Part shown: positions 1-5,388 of the stretch, in pieces
How positions within the stretch are numbered: the stretch's first letter is position 1
Layout: each line of letters opens with the position of its first letter
NCBI GenBank assembly: GCA_023396345.1
Contig: JAEWWO010000254.1
Location: 1 to 6,859 of the forward strand
Origin: Bacteroidota bacterium
GTDB lineage: Bacteria; Bacteroidota; Bacteroidia; Chitinophagales; Chitinophagaceae
Direction of reading: 5' to 3'
DNA length: 6,859 nt
Made by a program: the position numbers and the translations under genes
The notes under the pieces: generated by a model
What the model was told of the DNA's origin: nothing
What the model saw: the letters and a program-made list of their open reading frames with translations, nothing else
The model's database searches: none

Positions 1-168
1 AATATAATCTGCATCGGCTAACTTTTGCAACTGCACACTCAAATTGCCGGCCGTAGCATTTGTTTTATCTTTTATATAATTAAATTCCGCACTTTCTTCT
101 GCAACCAAAATACTCATTATTGCGAGCCTCAATTCAGAATGCAATAGCGGGTCTAATGGTTTAAACAT
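1..168 (-). CDS. Winged-helix transcriptional regulator, N-terminal part (cut by left window edge)
   Basis: Fifty-six codons can be read from the ATG at 168 to the window edge, with no stop. The protein begins MFKPLDPLLHSELRLAIMSI and continues with a recognition-helix-like stretch around residues 38-56 (TATAGNLSVQLQKLADADYI). This matches the N-terminal half of the winged-helix DNA-binding domain of the MarR/ArsR-like type (Pfam HTH_34 style, whose members read 'gNLS.HL.KLe.aGYi'). The wing and C-terminus lie outside the window. The start overlaps the last 8 bases of the upstream membrane-protein gene (ATGTTTAA), which implies translational coupling as the third gene of the operon. By analogy with small regulators encoded beside membrane proteins, it probably controls its own operon, and a palindrome in the promoter at 1069-1083 is the obvious candidate site. 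Family assignment is strong. The regulated genes and any ligand are inferred or unknown. Confidence 0.85.
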   Translation of the reverse strand, partial: MFKPLDPLLHSELRLAIMSILVAEESAEFNYIKDKTNATAGNLSVQLQKLADADYI

Positions 169-757
169 CACTATCTATTTTATATTTTTTCCAAAGTTGA
201 ATGCCCGGTATCAGGAAACCAATAATCATAGCTGCTGCATTAATTAGCAGATTCACGGGAGAACTTATTATTACACAAATAATGCACGCAACCCAGAAGA
301 TTATTCCTCCGCGAATCAATGATTTAATCTGTAAAACTATTCCCGAAATAAAAGTAGCCGCCCCTAATGAAATATGTATAAGCGGTGTGATATCGTACAA
401 AGAATATCTGAAAGCTATCAACCAAACAAGTGCAGAACTGATACCAAAAGACATCCAGATAAAATCAACTATTCGGTTCATTTTATTTTTTTCAATTTTT
501 TGATTTTTATGCCTGCGATACTCATATATATTACCGATAGCAAAACCTATCACTACTGCACCAATCCACATAAGCCACGATCTTTCAAGGTGAAAACGAT
601 AAGTAATCATAAGATACTGACAAATGCTGGCAATGCTAATCATTATTGCCCATACAATTAAATGAAAGCCATTCTCCGCTACTTTCAATCTTGAGTTGTC
701 AATCATTTTTTGAATAATCTGTAAACTTTCTTCGGGTGAAATATTTCTTTCTTGCAT
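161..757 (-). CDS. Six-TM membrane protein of unknown function, in operon with 2TM protein and regulator
   Basis: A 198-residue integral membrane protein. A polar N-terminus (residues 1-30, with the motif ISPEESLQIIQKMID) precedes about six hydrophobic segments near residues 31-50, 60-77, 95-115, 125-146, 151-165 and 168-188. A basic loop at 80-95 (YRRHKNQKIEKNK) should be cytoplasmic. The N-terminal 'SPEESL.II..MI' pattern followed by 'NGFH.I.W' resembles a conserved Bacteroidota membrane family without an assigned function that I recall beside HTH regulators. I cannot name a domain with certainty. It starts one base after the 2TM gene's stop, and its own stop overlaps the regulator's start by 8 bp, so the three are almost certainly co-transcribed and co-translated. 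A role as a membrane partner or sensor for the regulator is inference. The start at 757 is the first ATG after the upstream stop and fits the spacing. Confidence 0.85.
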   Translation of the reverse strand: MQERNISPEESLQIIQKMIDNSRLKVAENGFHLIVWAIMISIASICQYLMITYRFHLERSWLMWIGAVVIGFAIGNIYEYRRHKNQKIEKNKMNRIVDFIWMSFGISSALVWLIAFRYSLYDITPLIHISLGAATFISGIVLQIKSLIRGGIIFWVACIICVIISSPVNLLINAAAMIIGFLIPGIQLWKKYKIDSDV

Positions 758-758
758 T

Positions 759-1031
759 TTAAATATTTTTGCTTTTTAGTTTTTTGTATTCTTTTTCTGT
801 GCTAAAAATTTTGAAGGTAGCGTAAGTGTTCATTAAATGAAAACATATACCTATACCCCACCCCAAAGTTGTCCAGATTGGCCAGGATGCACCTTCGTGT
901 CTTTTTATAAAAAACCATAAACCCCACAAAAAAATATTTACTAATAAATAAACAGTAAGATGGATTTTAAAGCCTGTTCTTTTTTTTGCTTGCCTCCAAA
1001 GCGGATCGGAGTAGTTTTGATTTGTTTCCAT
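759..1031 (-). CDS. 2TM domain-containing small membrane protein
   Basis: A 90-residue protein that fits the 2TM domain (Pfam 2TM) well. A basic, amphipathic N-terminus (residues 10-20, WRQAKKRTGFK) leads into TM1 (about 21-42, HLTVYLLVNIFLWGLWFF). A short loop ends in 'SWPIW', and TM2 (about 51-73) carries the signature 'GWGIGICFHLMNTYATF'. A charged tail (EKEYKKLKSK) closes the protein. In Bacteroidota this domain occurs as stand-alone proteins and fused to LytTR or histidine-kinase systems. Its molecular function is not established. It is the first gene of the three-gene operon, with only one base between its stop and the next ATG. A TAnnTTTG promoter lies 24 bases upstream of the ATG, consistent with the start at 1031. 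Membership of the family is confident; function is unknown. Confidence 0.92.
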   Translation of the reverse strand: METNQNYSDPLWRQAKKRTGFKIHLTVYLLVNIFLWGLWFFIKRHEGASWPIWTTLGWGIGICFHLMNTYATFKIFSTEKEYKKLKSKNI

Positions 1032-1055
1032 TTTTAATACTTTTTAAATTTATTT

Positions 1056-1087
1056 CAAAAGTAAAGTAGTTTATTTAATAAACCAAA
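1056..1087 (-). promoter_or_regulatory. Bacteroidota-type promoter of the 2TM/membrane protein/regulator operon
   Basis: On the minus strand TTTG (1084-1087) is followed after exactly 20 bases by TACTTTTG (1056-1063). This is a full match to the Bacteroidota sigma-ABfr consensus (TTTG about 20 nt upstream of TAnnTTTG). The -7 box ends 24 bases before the ATG at 1031, which leaves a short 5' leader. It is the best-scoring promoter by eye in the window. The transcription start has not been shown. Confidence 0.7.
1069..1083. promoter_or_regulatory. Perfect 15-bp palindrome in promoter spacer, candidate operator
   Basis: GTTTATT-T-AATAAAC is a perfect inverted repeat of 7-bp arms around one central base. 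It lies inside the 20-bp spacer and abuts the -33 box. A dimer bound here would block sigma-factor access. The winged-helix regulator encoded at the end of the same operon is the natural candidate to bind it. The palindrome and its position are directly visible; the operator role is inferred. AT-rich DNA yields such palindromes by chance more often than balanced DNA does. Confidence 0.5.
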
Positions 1088-1124
1088 TTTATTTGAAAAA
1101 ATATTTTTATTAGTACACGTTTTT

Positions 1125-2444
1125 TTATGATAATCTTTTTTGAATAAGTAACGTTCTGAAAAGATAAATAAGTCCTATGGAAAAGAAGACCATTAATATA
1201 AGAATGGAATTGCGCATGCTGCCTGATATTTCCTGAATAAATCCAAAAGTGAACATACCGATAACTATAGCAATTTTTTCAGTGGCATCGTAAAAACTAA
1301 AAAATGATGCGGTATCAACTGTTTCGGGCATTATCTTAGAATAAGTAGAACGGCTCAGGCTTTGAATACCACCCATTACCAAACCTACCGTAAAAGCAAG
1401 CGCGTAAAACTGATATTCGTTCACGGTATAATAGGCCGCTATACAAATACCAATCCAAATAGCGACCACTATCAAAAATGTTTTTAAATTGCCTATGGCT
1501 TTTGATAATCTGGCCATAGAAAACGCGCCGGCTATAGCCACCAGCTGTATCAGTAAGATGCTGATGATTAATTTATCTTCAGAAAGACGTAGCTCCTGGC
1601 TTCCAAACAAAGCAGCAGCAAGCATTACAGTCTGTACGCCCATACCATAAAAAAAGAAAGCAGCAAGATAACTTTTCAATACCGGCATTTTTTGTACCTG
1701 ATTCCACACGCTGCGCAATTCAATAAATCCTTTGGAAAAAATATTTATACCATCATTATTCTTAGGGATTCTTCTTTCTTTCAATGCTTTAAAAGGAATC
1801 TGAGCAAATCCAATCCACCACAATCCCACCAGTAAAAATGATATACGCGAACCCATTCCGGCATCCATACCCAACGGTTTTGCCAGTACGAAGTAGAAAC
1901 ATATCAACTGCAAAAGAACGCTGCCTACATATCCAAAAGAAAATCCGCGCGCACTTACTCTGTCTCTGTCTTCAGGCGGCGCAATTTCTGGTAAGAATGC
2001 ATTGTAAAAAACCAAACCTCCGCAATACCCTATCGCACCCAAAATAAAAAATAATAATCCCAGTCCTATTGTATCCTGTGTAAAGAAGAATAATAAACTG
2101 CAAGCCGTTCCGCCTATGTAGGTAAACAACTTCATAAACATTTTTTTATCATTCTTATAATCGGCTATGGAAGATAAAACAGGCGATAAAAAAGCAATAA
2201 TAAGATAAGCAAAACCTAATGCATAATTGTATAAAGCCGCACTCTTAAAATTGATTCCTAAAAAATTCACTGTATCTATAAACTCTCCGTTAACCGTTTT
2301 GGTGGTCATACTGGTGTAATAGATAGGAAAAATAGTGGAAGTAATTACCAGATTGTACACACTGTTTGACCAGTCGTACATAGCCCAGGAATTAATCAGC
2401 TTTTTATATGCCTTTTTGTTTGTTAGTTGCAAGGTTAAAGTCAA
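1125..2444 (-). CDS. UMF1-family MFS transporter (Atg22-like)
   Basis: About 439 residues and 12 predicted membrane segments, the usual size for the UMF1 branch of the major facilitator superfamily. Diagnostic features are 'INSWAMYDWSNSVYNLVI' at the start of TM1 (residues 17-34), a loop 2-3 motif 'SSIADYKNDKKMFMK' (91-105), and the family hallmark 'YNAFLPEIAPPEDRDRVSARGFSFGYVGS' region (147-175). Members are inner-membrane carriers related to the fungal vacuolar amino-acid exporter Atg22. The bacterial substrate is generally unknown, so none is assigned. The start is unusual. An in-frame TAG lies at 2451-2453 and no ATG occurs before residue 22, which is inside the TM1 motif, so a TTG start is required, either at 2444 (used here) or at 2432. 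The gene follows uppP by 18 bases and is presumably the last gene of the mlaE-uppP operon. Confidence 0.9.
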   Translation of the reverse strand: MTLTLQLTNKKAYKKLINSWAMYDWSNSVYNLVITSTIFPIYYTSMTTKTVNGEFIDTVNFLGINFKSAALYNYALGFAYLIIAFLSPVLSSIADYKNDKKMFMKLFTYIGGTACSLLFFFTQDTIGLGLLFFILGAIGYCGGLVFYNAFLPEIAPPEDRDRVSARGFSFGYVGSVLLQLICFYFVLAKPLGMDAGMGSRISFLLVGLWWIGFAQIPFKALKERRIPKNNDGINIFSKGFIELRSVWNQVQKMPVLKSYLAAFFFYGMGVQTVMLAAALFGSQELRLSEDKLIISILLIQLVAIAGAFSMARLSKAIGNLKTFLIVVAIWIGICIAAYYTVNEYQFYALAFTVGLVMGGIQSLSRSTYSKIMPETVDTASFFSFYDATEKIAIVIGMFTFGFIQEISGSMRNSILILMVFFSIGLIYLFRTLLIQKRLS

Positions 2445-2462
2445 TAAGTACTACTAAATAAA

Positions 2463-3260
2463 TTACAGCATCTGCAATGAATTTCCGGTCAGTATCATTA
2501 TCAGAATAACAACACCTACAATTATTCTGTAAATACCAAAAACCTGAAACCCATTTTTTGATACATAATTTATAAATGATTTTATAGCTATGATAGCCAC
2601 AATAAAACCTACAAGATTTCCAACTCCCAGCATTTGCCATTCGTGTGCAGTCAGCTGTGCGCCGTCTTTAAAAAAATCGTATAACTTTTTAGAAGTAGCT
2701 CCAAACATAGTGGGTACAGCCAGAAAGAAAGAAAATTCTGCTGCGGCTGTTTTGGTGAGCTTTTGCTGCATACCACCAATAATGCTTGCCGCACTGCGGC
2801 TTACACCCGGAATCATTGCCAGACATTGCCAGAAACCTATTTTAAATGCTGTGCCGTATGAAATAGCATCAGCATCACTCTGTGTAGGATTTTTAAATAT
2901 TCTCTCAATAAATAATAGAAAAATACCGCCAATAACCAGCATAACGGCTACCATTGCCACATTTCCCAGAAGCATTTCTATTTCATCATTAAACAAAAGA
3001 CCTAAAGCTACCGCAGGTAATACGGCAACGAATAGTTTATAATAGAAATTAACTGATTTAAAAAATCTTTTGAAATACAACACTACTACAGATAAGATAG
3101 TTCCCAGTTGTATGGCTACAATAAAGAGTTGCACAAAAGGATCCTTGGTGTCTAATCCGAGTAACGAACTTCCGATAATTAAATGTCCTGTTGAAGATAC
3201 CGGCAGAAACTCGGTCAATCCTTCAATAATTCCTAAAATAATCGCCTGAAAAAGAGTCAT
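2463..3260 (-). CDS. uppP: Undecaprenyl-diphosphatase UppP (BacA)
   Basis: Removes the terminal phosphate of undecaprenyl diphosphate at the inner membrane, recycling the C55 lipid carrier for peptidoglycan and other surface polymers. Overproduction confers bacitracin resistance in known examples. The 265-residue length is normal. The first active-site motif 'EGLTEFLPVSSTGH' is complete at residues 13-26 (Glu13, Glu17 and His26 corresponding to catalytic residues in E. coli UppP). The second, 'PGVSRS', is at 151-156 with the essential Arg155. The remainder is a run of hydrophobic helices, as expected for the polytopic BacA fold. The ATG at 3260 gives the standard N-terminus just before TM1. 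It sits 14 bases after the MlaE-like permease stop and 18 bases before the MFS start, so the three are likely one transcript. Confidence 0.97.
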   Translation of the reverse strand: MTLFQAIILGIIEGLTEFLPVSSTGHLIIGSSLLGLDTKDPFVQLFIVAIQLGTILSVVVLYFKRFFKSVNFYYKLFVAVLPAVALGLLFNDEIEMLLGNVAMVAVMLVIGGIFLLFIERIFKNPTQSDADAISYGTAFKIGFWQCLAMIPGVSRSAASIIGGMQQKLTKTAAAEFSFFLAVPTMFGATSKKLYDFFKDGAQLTAHEWQMLGVGNLVGFIVAIIAIKSFINYVSKNGFQVFGIYRIIVGVVILIMILTGNSLQML

Positions 3261-3274
3261 AAAACTAAATAAAT

Positions 3275-4018
3275 TTATAAGAGTAATGCTGCAATTACAT
3301 AATCTGCTACCAATATTAAAATAGCACTCATAACTACAGCGGTTGTGGTTGCTTTACCTATTTCAAGAGAGCCGCCTTTTACATTGTATCCGTAGTAAGC
3401 AGATGATGTACTAATGATAAAGGCAAATACAAATGCTTTAATTAATGCATACCATATATTAAAAGGTTTAAAACTTAATCTTAAACCCATATCGTAAATT
3501 TCACCGTTAACTATACCTGCAGAAGCAGCAGCAATTCTACCCCCAATCAATGCCACAATGATAGAAAATATAACAAGAATAGGAATAGCGATTAAGCTGG
3601 CTATTACTTTGGGAGCTATTAAATAAGAAGCTGAATTAGTTCCCATAACTTCGAGTGCATCAATCTGTTCTGATACACGCATATTACCTATTTCAGAAGC
3701 CATTTTACTGCCTATAACACCGGCAAGAATGATGCATAAAATTGTCGGAGACAATTCCAGCACAATAATATCACGTGCAACCTGAGAAATAATTGTAGGC
3801 GGCAACAAAGGACTGATTAACTGGTAAGCTACCTGCACAACTGTTACGGCACCTAAAAATACAGATACTACCGCCACAATGGGAATTGTATTAATACCCA
3901 TATAAGCGAGCTGACTGGTAAAATCATTCCAGTATATTCTGTAGTTTTCCGGCTTTGAAAAAAAAGCCCGCTTCAACAACAGCAAATAGTCTCCTATACT
4001 TTTTAGAATCTTCCTCAT
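3275..4018 (-). CDS. mlaE: MlaE-family ABC transporter permease
   Basis: A 247-residue permease of the MlaE/TrgB1 family, the membrane subunit of MCE-type lipid transporters. In the Mla pathway these move phospholipids between inner and outer membranes together with an MlaF ATPase and an MlaD-type MCE protein. Counting from the chosen start, typical features are the N-terminal amphipathic stretch (MRKILKSIGDYLLLLKRAFF), then 'VAVVSVFLGAVTVVQVAYQL', the conserved coupling region 'ELSPTILCIILAGVIGSKMASEIGNMRVSEQIDALEVMG' (around residues 90-125), and a final 'KGGSLEIGKATTTAVVMS' near the C-terminus. An upstream in-frame ATG at 4108 would add 30 residues unlike the family. The ATG at 4018 gives the normal length and lies 18 bases downstream of a weak TAATTTG box. 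No ATPase or MCE gene is adjacent, which is unusual. The family is certain; the exact lipid and partners are not. Confidence 0.92.
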   Translation of the reverse strand: MRKILKSIGDYLLLLKRAFFSKPENYRIYWNDFTSQLAYMGINTIPIVAVVSVFLGAVTVVQVAYQLISPLLPPTIISQVARDIIVLELSPTILCIILAGVIGSKMASEIGNMRVSEQIDALEVMGTNSASYLIAPKVIASLIAIPILVIFSIIVALIGGRIAAASAGIVNGEIYDMGLRLSFKPFNIWYALIKAFVFAFIISTSSAYYGYNVKGGSLEIGKATTTAVVMSAILILVADYVIAALLL

Positions 4019-4161
4019 AGAAAAAAAATACGGGTGCAAATTACATTTTAATTCTAATATAATTGACTGATAATGATAATTTTCTTGATGTGCTGTCTTT
4101 ATCCACATTATATGACGCTTAGTTTTAGTATTCTTCCTTTGCCATGAAATCCGAACTATTT

Positions 4162-4202
4162 GTAAACGAAGTAGTTTAAAATTTTCTTTATAGCTCGTTT
4201 AC
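4162..4202. repeat. 8-bp inverted repeat GTAAACGA ... TCGTTTAC
   Basis: GTAAACGA (4162-4169) and TCGTTTAC (4195-4202) are perfect reverse complements separated by 25 bases. The right arm is also part of a small self-contained dyad, CTCG-TTTA-CGAG (4194-4205). The two pairings are mutually exclusive in RNA. Function is unknown; it may be a decayed REP-type unit, since it lies just before the larger inverted repeat. Confidence 0.45.
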
Positions 4203-4242
4203 GAGTGTTGTATTAATAGAAAAGCATTCCGATAAATTCATA

Positions 4243-4298
4243 AGAGCACCATCGGTGCGACATCATTCCATTAAAATATGTCGCCACTTGTCGGCTCT
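4243..4298. repeat. REP-like inverted repeat element
   Basis: Outer arms AGAGC (4243-4247) and GCTCT (4294-4298) enclose inner arms GTG-CGACAT (4255-4263) and ATGTCG-c-CAC (4278-4287). The inner arms pair perfectly apart from one bulged C at 4284, with a 14-nt loop. The left half also holds its own small dyad GCACC-ATC-GGTGC (4246-4258). GC content is clearly higher than in the flanking AT-rich DNA. The layout resembles repetitive extragenic palindromes that I recall as dispersed between genes in Bacteroidota genomes. Only one copy is in this window, so repetition is inferred from resemblance. Confidence 0.55.
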
Positions 4299-4383
4299 GC
4301 GTATCTTTATTTTATTTGACGACACTTTATACAAAAAAAATTTAAAGAACTTCCACTTAAAATTATTGCAACAAGTTTTTTTA

Positions 4384-4413
4384 TTGCCAAAATGATTAAT
4401 TTTTTTACATTTG
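4384..4413 (+). promoter_or_regulatory. clpS-aat promoter, placing transcription start at or near the ATG
   Basis: TTG (4384-4386), a 19-base spacer, then TACATTTG (4406-4413), a full match to TAnnTTTG. The box ends only four bases before the clpS ATG at 4418, whereas the other promoters in this window leave about 20-24 bases. Since transcription normally begins a few bases past the box, the mRNA should have almost no leader. The start codon cannot simply move upstream, because an in-frame TAA lies at 4397-4399 with no ATG after it. Confidence 0.65.
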
Positions 4414-4417
4414 TTTT

Positions 4418-4726
4418 ATGTACAATTACAATGGTGAAAAACCGTTACACTGGGAAGATACCGATACAGACACTCAGCAGGAAAGCGCACAAAAGTATAA
4501 TCTTATTGTGTGGAATGATGATGTGAATACATTTGACTGGGTGATACAAACACTGATTGAAGTTTGTCAGCACGAACAGGAACAGGCAGAACAATGTGCC
4601 ATGATTATTCACTTTAAAGGTAAATGCAGCGTTAAAACAGGTGAATACGATACATTAAAAAGCATGAAAGATGAAATTGTAGAAAGAGGTATCAACGCTA
4701 CTTTAGAATCTCATTCTTCCGACTAA
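4418..4726 (+). CDS. clpS: ClpS, N-degron adaptor of the Clp protease
   Basis: ClpS binds proteins with destabilising N-terminal residues (Leu, Phe, Tyr, Trp) and delivers them to the Clp ATPase-ClpP protease in the cytoplasm. At 102 residues it has the standard size: a flexible, acidic N-terminal tail (1-26) and a folded core (27-98). The pocket residues that hold the substrate alpha-amino group are present as Asn33-Asp34-Asp35, and His65 in 'IIHFKGK' matches E. coli His66. The position of the E. coli gatekeeper Met40 is Phe39 here ('NDDVNTF'), which I believe is common in Bacteroidota ClpS. The stop overlaps the aat start as TAATG, so the adaptor and the enzyme that creates its substrates are translationally coupled. 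No clpA is in the window. In this phylum ClpC usually takes that role (family knowledge, not seen here). Confidence 0.96.
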   Translation: MYNYNGEKPLHWEDTDTDTQQESAQKYNLIVWNDDVNTFDWVIQTLIEVCQHEQEQAEQCAMIIHFKGKCSVKTGEYDTLKSMKDEIVERGINATLESHSSD

Positions 4727-5388
4727 TGTCCATCCATGTATTAGATGAAAAAATATGCTTTCCTCCGGTTGAAAATGCTATCGGCGACGGCTTGTTAGCC
4801 ATAGGTGGTGATTTATCTGTTGAGCGATTATTACTTGCTTACAAAAGCGGCATATTCCCCTGGTATGACGATGATTTGCCTCTGTGGTGGAGTCCCGATC
4901 CGCGTTTTGTTCTTTTTCCCGATAAGCTGAAAATAAGTAAAAGTATGCGTTCTGTTCTTAATTCTGATAAATTTGAATTCCGCATGAACACTGCATTTCA
5001 GGAGGTTATAGTTTCGTGTAAAGATATTTTCAGAAAAGATCAGGATGGCACATGGATAAACGACGATATCATTAAAAGTTATACCCAACTTTTTGAAATG
5101 GGTTATGCCTTTTCAGCAGAAGCATGGCATGATAATCAATTGGCAGGCGGATTGTATGGCATTAAAATAGGTAAAATGATTTTTGGCGAAAGCATGTTCA
5201 GTAAGGTAAGCAACGCCAGTAAGTTTGCATTTATTTCCTTTATACAATCTCTCGGAAAAGAAAACATTCGGCTGATTGATTGTCAGGTTTATACACCACA
5301 TCTTAAAAGCCTTGGCGCTGAAATGATTGACAGAAATGAATTCATAAAAATACTGAAAGAAGAAATCAGCGTTTTACCGGAATCTTAG
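4726..5388 (+). CDS. aat: Leucyl/phenylalanyl-tRNA--protein transferase
   Basis: Transfers Leu or Phe from aminoacyl-tRNA to the N-terminus of proteins that begin with Lys or Arg, turning them into ClpS substrates (bacterial N-end rule). The 220-residue protein is complete and close to the usual length. Signature stretches are 'GLLAIGGDLSVERLLLAYKSGIFPWY' (22-47), 'WWSPDPRFVLFP' (54-65), 'GESMFSKVSNASK' (154-166) and 'LIDCQVYTPHLKSLGAE' (183-199). Glu155, Asp185 and Gln187 correspond to E. coli catalytic residues Glu156, Asp186 and Gln188. Its ATG shares one base with the clpS stop, so expression should follow clpS and its promoter. The 3' end overlaps the convergent membrane-protein gene by 23 bp, with no terminator hairpin visible between them. 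Confidence 0.97.
   Translation: MSIHVLDEKICFPPVENAIGDGLLAIGGDLSVERLLLAYKSGIFPWYDDDLPLWWSPDPRFVLFPDKLKISKSMRSVLNSDKFEFRMNTAFQEVIVSCKDIFRKDQDGTWINDDIIKSYTQLFEMGYAFSAEAWHDNQLAGGLYGIKIGKMIFGESMFSKVSNASKFAFISFIQSLGKENIRLIDCQVYTPHLKSLGAEMIDRNEFIKILKEEISVLPES

Larger units (their letters stand above)
4019..4417. other. 399-bp divergent intergenic region without a gene
   Basis: This region separates mlaE (leftward) from clpS (rightward). Near mlaE the minus strand has TAATTTG (plus 4037-4043), a shortened -7-like box with no clear -33 partner. The middle holds an 8-bp inverted repeat (4162-4202) and a larger REP-like inverted repeat (4243-4298). The right end holds the clpS promoter. The longest reading from an ATG in the central part (4144-4179, 11 codons) has no support as a gene. 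No tRNA-like or riboswitch-like structure was recognised. Confidence 0.7.

Noticed and set aside
201..661. Plus-strand open frames opposite the six-TM protein gene
   Set aside because: They are antisense to a coherent membrane protein in a tight operon, and their translations show no recognisable domain.
1084..1108. AT-only dyads (CAAAT-tt-ATTTG, AAAAATATTTTT) as a terminator after the MFS gene
   Set aside because: The stems are weak and AT-only, and they overlap the next operon's -33 box; chance is likely in such DNA.
2404..2640. Minus-strand frame of 78 codons across the uppP/MFS junction
   Set aside because: It overlaps the complete uppP 3' end in another frame and has no family resemblance; uppP is intact with both active-site motifs.
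2590..3042. 150-codon plus-strand frame opposite uppP
   Set aside because: It is antisense to a well-supported uppP; its length reflects the lack of stops opposite a hydrophobic protein.
4019..4108. Extended N-terminus for the MlaE permease from the ATG at 4108
   Set aside because: The extra 30 residues do not look like the family, and the ATG at 4018 gives the usual length and amphipathic start.
4144..4179. Eleven-codon frame MKSELFVNEVV, preceded by CTTTG
   Set aside because: It is too short to support. The preceding TTCCTTTG lacks the TA of the promoter box, and nothing downstream suggests attenuation.
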